Shown here piece by piece: positions 5,984 to 13,283 of a stretch of 13,516 nucleotides of DNA. Source of the DNA: Synechococcales cyanobacterium 340R_concoct_173_sub. Lineage in GTDB: Bacteria > Cyanobacteriota > Cyanobacteriia > Leptolyngbyales > Leptolyngbyaceae. Each line of letters starts with the position of its first letter. Position 1 is the first letter of the stretch. The position numbers were made by a program, and so were the translations under genes. The DNA lies in NCBI GenBank assembly GCA_025354065.1, contig JANXNM010000031.1, positions 1 to 13,516 of the forward strand, written 5' to 3'. The notes below the pieces were generated by a model. The model did no database searches, had not been told where the DNA came from, and saw only the letters and a program-made list of their open reading frames with translations.

Positions 5984-7606
5984 CTATCTTCTCTTTGAGC
6001 GGGTTGGGAGCGTAATAATGAGGTCTGTACCGACTCGTAGATGAGATTTACATTCGAGATTACCCTCATGTCCTGCCACAATGGTTTGATGGGCAATCGC
6101 AAGCCCTAATCCCTTCCCCTGTCCAACATCTTTGGTGGTGAAAAATGGATCAAAGGCGCGTTGTTGTACATCGGCAGTCATACCGATTCCAGTATCTGAA
6201 ATAGTAATTTGTAGTAGATTCGCGACCGCGCAAGTTGTAATCGTCAGCATCAACGGAGAATCATGGTCATCACTTTGTCCACTGCGAAGTTCTAGTGCAT
6301 CGATCGCATTTTTGAGTAATTCAAAAAAAACTTGATTGATTTGGGCCGGATAACACAGTACATCCGAGATCTGGCCATAGTGTTTGATGACCTGAATTTC
6401 TGGATGCATAAGCAATCGATGTTGTAGCAACGCTAAAGTACTCTCAAGGCCATCATGCAGATTGACCCGCTTTTGTTCTGCTTCATCTAGACGAGAGAAG
6501 TTTCGGAAAGACAAAACAATCTCACGAATTCGGTCCGACCCATTGCGCATTGAGGATAATAAATTTGGCAGATCTGTTTGAATGAATTCTAAATCGATAT
6601 CAGCTAATGTCTCCTCTAAAGCAGACGGATCGGGGGTTTCTTGCTGATAGATCTGGATTAAACTCATCAAATCTTGAGCATGAGTTTCAACGTGGTGCAG
6701 ATTCCCATGGATAAAGTTAATGGGGTTATTAATCTCATGGGCAATTCCGGCAACCAATTGTCCCAAAGATGCCATTTTTTCCGTTTGAATCAGTCGCACT
6801 TGAGTGGAATTCAAAGTGATGAGGGTTTGGTTTAACTGCTCGGAAGATTCACGCAGGGCTGCTTCAGAGACTTTGCGATCGTGAATTGCCTGCAAAATAT
6901 TTCCTACCATTTGGTGAAAGGCTGAAATCACCTCTCCCAATTCATCTTGAAGGACGTAGCTGGTGGATGTAAAGTCACTTACCGATTGATCTTGAGCAAT
7001 TTCCTTGCCAGACCGTAGTAAATCATCTCGTAATAGTAGAATCGGTTGCACAACAGTAGAAGCAATCACAACGCTGAGTGTTGCAGTGACGACAATTGAA
7101 ATAATCACGACTAATCCACTAATGCGCCAAATGAATGCAGTTACATCTTGGGTAATTTGTTCAGTTGGATGCCGTAGCACCAGAAGATACGGACTGCCAT
7201 TGACTTGAATAGGATAAACCACTTCAAATCGCTGCTGACTCCAATTTTTTTTACGCTTAGTTCCCGACTGAATTTCTGATAACCCCAGTTCCGGGTGCTC
7301 TCCGATGGTTTGTCCCGTTTTTGAATTGAGATTCCAAAGTTCTGCCCCACTGATCATTTTGCGTTGTTTTAACTGTGCTAGATCCTCCAGCAGGGTCCGA
7401 TCGTCTTGTCTGCTCCTGACTGCCAAGATACTAACAATGTCTTTAGATGTAATTTCAACTTGGTGGAGTAGCTCATCTCTACGACGAATAACCGAAGGTA
7501 ACAAAATTAAGGTTTCAATCCCTAGGATGCTGATAAAAGCCCACATCAAAATACGGCGTGGCAAACGAGCGGTAAAAAGCTGGAAAATCGCTTGGGCTTT
7601 TAACAT
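5984..7606 (-). CDS. Orphan sensor histidine kinase, NtrB-like, membrane-bound
   Basis: A 540-residue kinase with no adjacent regulator gene. TM1 is about residues 19-41, an extracytoplasmic sensor segment is about 42-158, TM2 is about 159-183, and a HAMP-like linker is about 184-238. A predicted coiled coil follows (240-278), then the H box MASLGQLVAGIAHEINNPIN with His290. The N box is ELLKNAIDAL (Asn433), G1 is DTGIGM (471-476), the F box is FDPFFTT (485-491) and G2 is GQGKGLGLAI (495-504). All motifs are intact and of the type shared by many cyanobacterial multi-sensor kinases. The ATG at 7606 has no clear Shine-Dalgarno. The upstream region holds three 10-bp tandem repeats and array B, shared with the divergent EamA gene. 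The signal is unknown. The partner could be the OmpR-type regulator at 2575-3255 or a distant one (inference). Confidence 0.92.
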   Translation of the reverse strand: MLKAQAIFQLFTARLPRRILMWAFISILGIETLILLPSVIRRRDELLHQVEITSKDIVSILAVRSRQDDRTLLEDLAQLKQRKMISGAELWNLNSKTGQTIGEHPELGLSEIQSGTKRKKNWSQQRFEVVYPIQVNGSPYLLVLRHPTEQITQDVTAFIWRISGLVVIISIVVTATLSVVIASTVVQPILLLRDDLLRSGKEIAQDQSVSDFTSTSYVLQDELGEVISAFHQMVGNILQAIHDRKVSEAALRESSEQLNQTLITLNSTQVRLIQTEKMASLGQLVAGIAHEINNPINFIHGNLHHVETHAQDLMSLIQIYQQETPDPSALEETLADIDLEFIQTDLPNLLSSMRNGSDRIREIVLSFRNFSRLDEAEQKRVNLHDGLESTLALLQHRLLMHPEIQVIKHYGQISDVLCYPAQINQVFFELLKNAIDALELRSGQSDDHDSPLMLTITTCAVANLLQITISDTGIGMTADVQQRAFDPFFTTKDVGQGKGLGLAIAHQTIVAGHEGNLECKSHLRVGTDLIITLPTRSKRR

Positions 7607-7660
7607 GACAATCTGACTAACATGGCGACTAGTTGAGCTTAACAGTTCTCATAGTTAGAT

Positions 7661-7690
7661 TGCCCTCAATTGCCCTCAATCACCCTCACC
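7661..7690. repeat. Tandem 10-bp repeat upstream of the orphan kinase
   Basis: TGCCCTCAAT occurs twice in a row and is followed by the degenerate copy CACCCTCACC (7 of 10 matching). The repeat lies 55-84 nt upstream of the kinase ATG and just downstream of array B as seen from the kinase. It could be a second regulator site or slippage DNA. Confidence 0.5.
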
Positions 7691-7705
7691 ATATCATCAC
7701 GGATA

Positions 7706-7800
7706 AGAATCGCATGATGATCTGAATCCCTGCTGAGATACGTGCCTAGATTTTCTGAAGATTTTTTTAGGGGAAACTCAGCCATTTCTCAGTTAGTCAC
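7706..7800. promoter_or_regulatory. Phased repeat array B: candidate operator between the orphan kinase and EamA transporter genes
   Basis: On the plus strand CTGAA (7722), CTGAG (7733), CTGAA (7755), TTTAG (7766), CTCAG (7777) and CTCAG (7788) are spaced by 11 or 22 bp. It aligns with array A over its whole length except for one missing 11-bp unit (95 versus 106 nt). It sits 100-194 nt from the kinase ATG on one side and 66 nt from the transporter ATG on the other, so it may serve both divergent promoters. It has the same orientation as array A relative to the minus-strand genes. Confidence 0.6.
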
Positions 7801-7866
7801 CCTAGATTTGAGGCATGACTATTTGTATGTTCTACTCTAGATATATCTGCCTACATCAACAATACT

Positions 7867-8928
7867 ATGGAACGACTTTCCAATCCATTTCTTCGATCGA
7901 TATTGCAATCAGAACACATTTACCTTTGGATTGCCACATTTGTCTTTGCTACATCCAGCGCATTGACGCGTAAATTAAATCTCATTGGTCATGATCATTT
8001 GATTGATGGTCGAAACCCGATTTCTTTGTGCAATATTCTTTTTGTTGGTAATCTATTTGCATTGATCGTAATGATCTCGCTATTTTCTAAGGATTGGAAA
8101 TGGGGGAAAATTAAAAAAATTCGATCTCGTGATTGGTTAAGCTTAAGTTTAATTGGGTTAATCTCAGGAGCATTAGTTCCTGCGTTGGTTTTCACAGCAC
8201 TCGATCAAACTAGTGTTACTAATGTTGTCATCATTAGCAGGTTAGAAGTTCCAATCAGTCTTGTCTTTAGTATCTTCATATTGGGAATTCAAATCAATCG
8301 CAATACACTTTTTGGCGCGATCGCATCCTTAATAGGTGTGGCCATTACGGCTTGGCTCTCTCCCCATACCGTAGCAGCTATGATGTCACCCGCATCATTT
8401 GGGATGGGACAGGGCGAAGTTCTGGTGGGGATTTCAGCGATTCTTTTAGCGATCGCGAATCTGCTCACTAAAATTTATCTAAAAACAGTGCCCTTAGGAA
8501 TTTTTTCAGTCATGCGAACTGCGATTGGGACGATCGTATTTTTTATCCTTGCACAAGTTCTCTATGGACCCCATCACTTTATGGATATATTCTCACCGTT
8601 CTTGTGGGGATGGGTGATGATTTATAGTTTAGTGATTGTGGTTATTGGGCAGCTTTGTTGGTTTAATGCACAGAAAAAATCAACGTTTGCAGAATTGACT
8701 TTAGCAACTGCCATACAACCTATGATTGCTATTTTAATGGCATTCATCATTCTGGGTGAATTCCCTAAGATTCCACAACTTATTGGTGGCAGTATCTTAC
8801 TGGTGGGGATTGCCTTGAGTGCGATCGGGACATTGCGAGATAAACAAAAAGGTGCAAGTATATCCAGATTTCCACGAGTTAAAGCTGCTAATTTGTTGCC
8901 TATGGAGTCTGATTTTCGGGGAATATAA
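7867..8928 (+). CDS. EamA/DMT-family transporter
   Basis: A 353-residue inner-membrane carrier of the drug/metabolite transporter superfamily with two EamA repeats (about 20-165 and 185-325) and roughly ten hydrophobic helices. Visible landmarks are WIATFVFATSSALTRKLN in the first helix, LTSALVP-like LISGALVPALVFTALDQTS, ISRLEVPISLVFSIFILG, LLAIANLLTKIYLKTVP opening the second repeat, and ATAIQPMIAILMAFIILGEFP near the end. These match EamA proteins, where the paired ALxxTSA/PxxxxLxxxxxLGE motifs occur. A polar C-terminal tail of about 30 residues follows. The substrate cannot be deduced; family members export metabolites or amino acids. The ATG at 7867 has no strong Shine-Dalgarno. The gene diverges from the orphan kinase across array B, suggesting shared regulation, and converges with the PAP2-like gene. 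Confidence 0.88.
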   Translation: MERLSNPFLRSILQSEHIYLWIATFVFATSSALTRKLNLIGHDHLIDGRNPISLCNILFVGNLFALIVMISLFSKDWKWGKIKKIRSRDWLSLSLIGLISGALVPALVFTALDQTSVTNVVIISRLEVPISLVFSIFILGIQINRNTLFGAIASLIGVAITAWLSPHTVAAMMSPASFGMGQGEVLVGISAILLAIANLLTKIYLKTVPLGIFSVMRTAIGTIVFFILAQVLYGPHHFMDIFSPFLWGWVMIYSLVIVVIGQLCWFNAQKKSTFAELTLATAIQPMIAILMAFIILGEFPKIPQLIGGSILLVGIALSAIGTLRDKQKGASISRFPRVKAANLLPMESDFRGI

Positions 8929-9013
8929 TCTATGTAATCTTCAATATCGAATGGGACGAATTCTCGAAGTAATTTAGTAGTAGCCTTATGTAAATGATTG
9001 TCACTATTTCAAA

Positions 9014-9475
9014 CTATCCACGACTACCTATCTCCGAAATGCAAGCAATCACGATTCCCATAATTGACCCAATCAAAACCTGAAATGGAGTATGGCCGAG
9101 TAATTCTTTTAAATGAATTTCAGTTAAATGATGATCGCCTGTAAACAACTCATCGATCATTTGATTCAGAATCTTCGCTTGCTTGCCTGCCGCTTGCCTG
9201 ACGCCCGCCGCATCATACATCACAATGATCGCAAATACAGTGGCGATCGCAAACTCCCCACTCTCCAATCCCTTACGCAATCCAATATCTGTCGCCAATG
9301 ACGTTACTAAAGCCGAATGAGAACTCGGCATTCCACCACTTTCAAAAATGACGCGAAAGTTTAATTTGCCATGATAGATGAGTTCCACAACCACCTTACT
9401 GAGTTGCGCAAGAACACAGGAAAGAAGGGAAACAATGAGAACGTGATTGTTCAGGACAGAGGCAAAAGATTGCAT
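9014..9475 (-). CDS. Divergent PAP2 family protein (DUF212, acid phosphatase/vanadium haloperoxidase-related)
   Basis: A 153-residue membrane protein of the divergent PAP2 (DUF212, YuiD-like) family. Diagnostic segments are FESGGMPSSHSALVTSLATDIG (about 45-65), YDAAGVRQAAGKQAKILNQ (87-105) and HLKELLGHTPFQVLIGSIMGI (121-141). Hydrophobic helices occur near 11-30, 75-87 and 132-147. PAP2 enzymes dephosphorylate lipid phosphates or pyrophosphates; activity for this divergent family is not established. It lies 32 nt downstream of the GGPP synthase gene on the same strand, an arrangement I recall as recurring in cyanobacteria. A role on an isoprenyl-phosphate substrate is therefore attractive but inferred. 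No Shine-Dalgarno is evident at the ATG. Full length for the family. Confidence 0.92.
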   Translation of the reverse strand: MQSFASVLNNHVLIVSLLSCVLAQLSKVVVELIYHGKLNFRVIFESGGMPSSHSALVTSLATDIGLRKGLESGEFAIATVFAIIVMYDAAGVRQAAGKQAKILNQMIDELFTGDHHLTEIHLKELLGHTPFQVLIGSIMGIVIACISEIGSRG

Positions 9476-9507
9476 TGAATTGGGTTTCGCTTGGGTAAAT
9501 GTTAAAG

Positions 9508-10419
9508 CTAGTTCTTTCGGGCGGTGATGTAGTCTGCGATCGCCATTAACGGTAAGGCTTTTTCACCAAATCCCGAGACTTCGGCTTTCGCTTGATTAAC
9601 TAACGCTTGAGCTTGACGTTTAGATTCCTCTAGTCCCCAAAGTTTAGGATAGGTCGCTTTTTCGGCGGTCAGATCTTTGCCAGCCGATTTGCCTAGTTCC
9701 TCACTGGTGGCCGTAATGTCTAGAATGTCATCCACAATCTGAAACGCGAGACCAATGTTTTTTGCATAACGCAAGAGTTTTGAACGATCGTTCTCACTGG
9801 CCCCGCCCACGATCGCCCCTGTCAACACTGCTGCTTCAAGCAATGCTGAGGTTTTATGATTGTGAATAAACGTCAGGGTTTCGATTGGAATATTCGGATT
9901 TCCCTCAGACTCAATGTCCACAACCTGGCCGCTAACCAAATCACCCATAGCTCGCCCCAGCCGCGAAATTATTTCTAAAATCCGATCGATCGGCACATTC
10001 CGCGTTTCCCTCGCCACATATTCAAACGAATAGGCCAACAGCCCATCCCCCGCCAAAATCGCCACCGCATCACCGTAAACCTTGTGATTGGTAGGATTCC
10101 CACGCCGAAAGTCATCATTGTCCATGGACGGCAAGTCATCATGAATCAACGACATCGTGTGAATCATTTCCAGCGCACAGGCCGTGGGCATAGCTTGGTC
10201 TATGGTTGCCCCGACCAGTTCTGCGGTGGCAAGACACAAAATCGGGCGAAGTCGTTTTCCTCCCGCCAACAGAGAATAGCGCATTGACTCAAAAACGGTC
10301 TCAGGATACTGCATAGGGAGGGCAGTGTTCAGGGCAGCCTCGACCAATTGTTGCTTTTGTGTCAGATATGACTTGAGGTCAAATCCCGTCAAAATTATTT
10401 TTTCGCTCGTTGCTACCAT
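9508..10419 (-). CDS. crtE: Geranylgeranyl diphosphate synthase (trans-polyprenyl diphosphate synthase)
   Basis: This enzyme condenses IPP with allylic diphosphates to C20 geranylgeranyl diphosphate, the precursor of carotenoids, the phytyl chain of chlorophyll and quinone tails. The 303-residue protein has GGKRLRPIL (53-61), the first Asp-rich motif [13 protein letters not shown] (D94, D95, D100), [44 protein letters not shown], and the second Asp-rich motif FQIVDDILD (D230, D231, D234) followed by [16 protein letters not shown]. Length and motifs match the cyanobacterial CrtE/IspA-type group. Chain length is assigned from the usual cyanobacterial function, not from the sequence alone. GAAGG precedes the ATG at 10419. 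It lies 79 nt downstream of folD, with a TGATCA palindrome pair between them, so it may have its own promoter as well as read-through. Confidence 0.94.
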   Translation of the reverse strand: MVATSEKIILTGFDLKSYLTQKQQLVEAALNTALPMQYPETVFESMRYSLLAGGKRLRPILCLATAELVGATIDQAMPTACALEMIHTMSLIHDDLPSMDNDDFRRGNPTNHKVYGDAVAILAGDGLLAYSFEYVARETRNVPIDRILEIISRLGRAMGDLVSGQVVDIESEGNPNIPIETLTFIHNHKTSALLEAAVLTGAIVGGASENDRSKLLRYAKNIGLAFQIVDDILDITATSEELGKSAGKDLTAEKATYPKLWGLEESKRQAQALVNQAKAEVSGFGEKALPLMAIADYITARKN

Positions 10420-10467
10420 TTCAGCCTTCTCCCTTGAGTCCCCAGTCTTAAGATAATAAAAGAAACG

Positions 10468-10488
10468 TGATCACTTAATTCATGATCA
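10468..10488. promoter_or_regulatory. Inverted TGATCA pair upstream of crtE
   Basis: Two TGATCA palindromes (10468-10473 and 10483-10488) are separated by 9 bp, 49-69 nt upstream of the crtE ATG and just after the folD stop. On the minus strand a TATTAT at about 10453-10458 downstream of the pair could be a -10 element. The symmetry suggests a dimeric regulator site for crtE, but no known consensus fits exactly. Confidence 0.35.
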
Positions 10489-10498
10489 ATTGCTACAA

Positions 10499-11368
10499 CT
10501 ACGATACGAATCGTTTTTTATAGCTTTCCACCGTATTGCACAGCAGCATGGCAACCGTCATTTGCCCGACTCCGCCGGGAACAGGAGTGATATAACTAGC
10601 AATCTCCTTCACGGCTTCAAAATCCACGTCACCTACCAGTCTGCTCTTTCCGTCGGCTAGAGTAATCCTGTTCATGCCAACATCAATCACCACGGCTCCC
10701 GGTTTTACCATATTGGCTGTGACCAAATTGACCTTCCCAACCGCCGCCACCAAAATATCCGCCTCGCGCGCAATATCCGCCAAACCTTCCGATCGGGAAT
10801 GGGCAATCGTAACGGTTGCATTTTTTTCTAGTAACATTAGCATTTGCGGCTTACCCACTAAGATACTGCGACCAATGACCACTGCTTTTTTGCCCGCGAT
10901 CGCAATATCGTAGGCTTCGAGCATTTTCATCACCCCCGCTGGAGTACAGCTCCGCAAGCCCTCATCACCGCGCACCAAACGACCTAAGTTATCAGGGTGG
11001 AGACCATCGGCATCTTTGCGAGGATCGATCGCCCACAGCAACGCCGTCGAGTCCAGATGATCCGGGAGGGGCAATTGCACCAAAATCCCATCAACCCGAT
11101 CGTCCTGATTCAAGGCTTCAATCGTTTGGATCAGAGTCTTTTGACTTGTATTCGTAGGAAAATGCTTACCAAACGAGACCATGCCGACCTTGCCGCAAGC
11201 TTTTTCTTTATTGCCGACATACGCAGCACTAGCTGGATTATCGCCCACCATCAGAACCGCCAAACCGGGCGATCGACCATTTTTAACCGTGAGAAGTTGA
11301 ATTTCGGTAGCCATCTCGGTATAAATCTTGGCCGAGAGAGCTTTTCCGTCAAGCAGTTGGGCAGTCAT
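10499..11368 (-). CDS. folD: Bifunctional methylenetetrahydrofolate dehydrogenase / methenyltetrahydrofolate cyclohydrolase
   Basis: FolD interconverts 5,10-methylene-, methenyl- and 10-formyl-tetrahydrofolate in the cytosol, supplying one-carbon units for purines and formyl-Met. From ATG 11368 the product is 289 residues, normal for the family. It shows [14 protein letters not shown] with catalytic Lys54, [12 protein letters not shown] (94-105), [13 protein letters not shown], the GRSILVGKP nucleotide-binding loop (166-174), and [15 protein letters not shown] (261-275). The in-frame GTG at 11377 would add three residues (VCP, read with fMet); the ATG opening [15 protein letters not shown] fits the family better. 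A TATAAT on the minus strand (11395-11400) about 27 nt upstream is a likely -10 box. It heads a same-strand set with crtE and the PAP2-like gene. Confidence 0.96.
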   Translation of the reverse strand: MTAQLLDGKALSAKIYTEMATEIQLLTVKNGRSPGLAVLMVGDNPASAAYVGNKEKACGKVGMVSFGKHFPTNTSQKTLIQTIEALNQDDRVDGILVQLPLPDHLDSTALLWAIDPRKDADGLHPDNLGRLVRGDEGLRSCTPAGVMKMLEAYDIAIAGKKAVVIGRSILVGKPQMLMLLEKNATVTIAHSRSEGLADIAREADILVAAVGKVNLVTANMVKPGAVVIDVGMNRITLADGKSRLVGDVDFEAVKEIASYITPVPGGVGQMTVAMLLCNTVESYKKRFVS

Positions 11369-11394
11369 GGGACACACGCTTTTGGGATAGACAA

Positions 11395-11400
11395 ATTATA
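11395..11400 (-). promoter_or_regulatory. Predicted -10 box of folD (TATAAT)
   Basis: A perfect TATAAT on the minus strand lies 27 nt upstream of the folD ATG. No good TTGACA-like -35 is present at 16-18 nt. Instead the 10-mer ATCTGAGAGA sits directly upstream. An AT-rich sequence preceded by the same 10-mer lies on the other side of the intergenic region for the divergent lipoprotein gene. Confidence 0.5.
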
Positions 11401-11401
11401 G

Positions 11402-11506
11402 TCTCTCAGATCCAGTCTGCTGCGATCGTAAATCCCAAAAGAAATTTAAATTATCTGGTGTAAAAAATTAGATTTGCGCGCTAAAGTCTGCTTCTTATCT
11501 GAGAGA
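11402..11506. repeat. Perfect 10-bp inverted repeat flanking the divergent folD/lipoprotein control region
   Basis: TCTCTCAGAT (11402-11411) and ATCTGAGAGA (11497-11506) are exact inverted copies, 85 bp apart. Each faces outward towards one of the two divergent genes, and each is followed by AT-rich -10-like DNA (CTATAAT towards folD, ATAAAT towards the lipoprotein gene). They look like paired upstream promoter elements or regulator half-sites. Confidence 0.5.
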
Positions 11507-11550
11507 ATAAATTTCTTAGACTTAAATTTTTCACTGCATTAAATACCTAG

Positions 11551-11919
11551 ATGGTTCGGGACGCTATGGCTTTGTTCAATCCTAAGTTGAGTAATAAATT
11601 CTCAAATACGTTGATGAATATAACGGTGATATTAGGAACGATCGCTCTAAGCAGTTGCACTCCCACGGTTTCCACATCGACTATTCAGATGCAGCTTCCA
11701 GGCCAAACCGTGCAAGTAAAGGGGAAAGTCATCACCGTTGCGCCCATGATCAATCAGGTGGCCTACGAAGTTCAGGATAGCGATGGATCGATTTGGGTGA
11801 TGAGTCAAAAACAGCCCCCCAGACTAGACACCGAAATCAGCACGATCGGCAAAGTGAAATTTGAATCCATCCAAGTAGAAGGTCAAGAAATCGCAGAGCG
11901 CTACATCTTGGAGAATTAG
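11551..11919 (+). CDS. Small lipoprotein, OB-fold-like, function unknown
   Basis: A 122-residue protein with a charged N-terminus, a hydrophobic stretch (MNITVILGTIALSSC) and a lipobox LSSC placing the lipidated cysteine at residue 36, so it should be anchored to a membrane on the extracytoplasmic side. The mature part (about 86 residues) reads as a short beta-barrel: QTVQVKGKVITVAPMINQVAYEVQDSDGSIWVMSQ, then TEISTIGKVKFESIQVEGQEIAERYILEN. This pattern resembles single-strand OB-fold domains (tRNA_anti or NirD type), a fold guess by pattern only. ATG 11551 is used. An ATG at 11566 is equally possible because neither has a clear Shine-Dalgarno; starting at Met22 would leave an uncharged, too-short signal. 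It diverges from folD and ends 14 nt from the convergent pentapeptide gene. Confidence 0.72.
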   Translation: MVRDAMALFNPKLSNKFSNTLMNITVILGTIALSSCTPTVSTSTIQMQLPGQTVQVKGKVITVAPMINQVAYEVQDSDGSIWVMSQKQPPRLDTEISTIGKVKFESIQVEGQEIAERYILEN

Positions 11920-11933
11920 GGTGCAGAATTGGG

Positions 11934-12512
11934 TTAGTCCTTGCAGCCCAAACTCTCACGACTATCCGCGCCCGTCGTGGGGTTGGTGCCGGATGCAACT
12001 TTGCACAAAAGGCTAACGGTGAACCGATCGATCAGCGCATCGGTAAAATCCACATTAGTAATATCCGTTTCCTGAATCACGGTGCTGGTCAACGTCGCGC
12101 CCGTGAGATTGGCATTGCGGAGATTCGCTTTATACAGCGTGACCCGATCGATCAACGCATCCGTCAAGTCCGTTTCGCTCAAGTTTGCGCCGTAGAGATT
12201 CGCTTTCGTAAACATCGCGCCCTTCAGGTTGGCCCCTTGCAAATTGGCCTCACGCATTTCCGCCGCGACAAATACCCCGCCATTTAAGTCTTCACCCGCA
12301 AAATTACGTCCGGTGAGGTCCGTATTTGTGTAGTTGATGGTATTACTTTGCGCTGCGGCACTTGGGACAAAAGAGAGCAATCCCAACCCAATCATAAAAC
12401 TCATGCAACAGCCCCATAGCCCGGTCAAAATGCTGCTCCCCGATGCTCTTCGATCGGTCTTAGACCATCCTAAATTCTGCATCATTTGCACCGATCTGAT
12501 AAAAAGTTGCAT
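11934..12512 (-). CDS. Secreted pentapeptide-repeat protein
   Basis: A 192-residue exported protein. After an unusually long n-region comes a hydrophobic segment (about 31-50, GLWGCCMSFMIGLGLLSFVP) with likely cleavage at SAAA-Q near residue 54. About 20 pentapeptide repeats of A(D/N)Lxx type follow (about 62-165), for example ANLQGANLKGAMFTKANLYGANL, which should fold as a right-handed quadrilateral beta-helix. The short C-terminus LLCKVASGTNPTTGADSRESLGC carries Cys170 and Cys190. This kind of ending is, from memory, seen in cyanobacterial and plastid lumenal pentapeptide proteins, where the cysteines may form a disulfide. An in-frame TAG 12 nt upstream of ATG 12512 rules out a longer start; Met10 or Met11 would give a more normal signal peptide. 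A strong AGGAGG (12534-12539) is 21 nt upstream, farther than usual. Function unknown. Confidence 0.85.
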   Translation of the reverse strand: MQLFIRSVQMMQNLGWSKTDRRASGSSILTGLWGCCMSFMIGLGLLSFVPSAAAQSNTINYTNTDLTGRNFAGEDLNGGVFVAAEMREANLQGANLKGAMFTKANLYGANLSETDLTDALIDRVTLYKANLRNANLTGATLTSTVIQETDITNVDFTDALIDRFTVSLLCKVASGTNPTTGADSRESLGCKD

Positions 12513-12658
12513 GGATAATGCCTATGTTTTTTGCCTCCTCATTGTATCAATTTGTGCATCAATTTATGATCTTTAAAATAGAGTTAGGATCTTCAAAATA
12601 GAACCAATTAAAGTAACTCTCCCATTTGGTTGATCGAATCCTAATCTCAACCATCTCC

Positions 12659-12725
12659 TCTAAAAGTCTTCTAAAACCGATCGATAGTTATCTCTAAAGT
12701 TGTTTCTAAAATATTACTTTAGAAA
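12659..12725. repeat. TCTAAA repeat series ending in a perfect 8-bp hairpin
   Basis: TCTAAA starts at 12659, 12670, 12693 and 12705, giving spacings of 11, 23 and 12 bp, close to whole helical turns. The last copy forms TTTCTAAA (12703-12710), which is an exact inverted match to TTTAGAAA (12718-12725) with a 7-nt loop. It may be a regulator-binding region for the pentapeptide gene 150 nt away. Being AT-rich, it may also be partly chance. Confidence 0.4.
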
Positions 12726-12866
12726 TAGAACTGAATAATTTTTAACAAACTAAATACAAATTTAAACTCACTTAAACGCAGACGTAGACTCAATTAGAGG
12801 CCGTTATTTGTATCAATATTACTAAAATATATATTCCTATTTATATGATTTTCAAGTATAATTGAA

Positions 12867-12932
12867 TTTACGTTTACTGCGAACCTTTTCAACCTTGTAA
12901 GGGATTGCAATAGACTGACTTTACATTTACTG
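12867..12932 (+). repeat. Two copies of TTTAC(G/A)TTTACTG
   Basis: The 13-mers at 12867-12879 and 12920-12932 differ at one base and are 53 bp apart in the same orientation. Each contains two TTTAC hexamer-like units 6 bp apart. This recalls TTACA-type cyanobacterial regulator boxes (RpaB HLR1 sites), but the spacing does not match, so the assignment is open. Confidence 0.35.
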
Positions 12933-13241
12933 TTCCGGAAATTGAAAGTGTAGGATAATCTAATTCTCATCTTTTAATCTAATCTGTCTTTTATCACATC
13001 CAAATCAAACTTAATTTGAAATTCATCGAACCCAGTCAAGGTTGAATCTATAGCTTTCATGGGGTTCATTCATTAACCTGATTTCGTGATTATTTTTGTC
13101 ATGCCCGGTAGTTAGAGTCAGAAATCTCGATCTAAGTTGAGCCAATACAGCTTGTTGAATAGTGTTAATAACACGTCACTGTTCATAGAATCCTACTTAG
13201 CTATAATTCTAAGATTCGATATGATTTTAGAATTTGAAACT

Positions 13242-13283
13242 ATTAAATTCCCTCCTTGGAAAATTAAATTCCCTCCTTGGAAA
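13242..13283. repeat. Perfect tandem duplication of a 21-bp unit
   Basis: The unit at 13242-13262 is repeated exactly at 13263-13283; its core is TTAAATTCCCTCCTTGGAAA. A degenerate third copy (TTAAATTTCCTACATTTT) starts near 13303. The unit length is two helical turns. It lies about 90-130 nt upstream of the glycosyltransferase ATG, in the position of an activator or repressor site. Confidence 0.65.

Noticed and set aside
7305..7616. Plus-strand open frame of 103 codons antisense to the start of the orphan kinase
   Set aside because: It is low-complexity, Ser/Arg-rich translation of the complement of a transmembrane-coding region, with no independent support.
8929..9013. Possible shared terminator between the convergent EamA and PAP2-like genes
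   Set aside because: No GC-rich hairpin followed by a T-run is visible on either strand.
10997..11401. Plus-strand open frame of 134 codons antisense to folD
   Set aside because: It shadows the intact folD reading frame, and has no signature motifs or ribosome-binding site.
12630..12660. GATCGAATCCTAATC segment reminiscent of a tRNA T-arm
   Set aside because: The T-loop consensus GTTCRANTC is not met, and no acceptor, D or anticodon arms can be paired around it.
12884..12911. CTTGTAAGGGATTGCAAT-like segment resembling the 3' half of a cyanobacterial CRISPR repeat
   Set aside because: Only one imperfect copy is present, with no spacer-repeat periodicity and no cas genes nearby.
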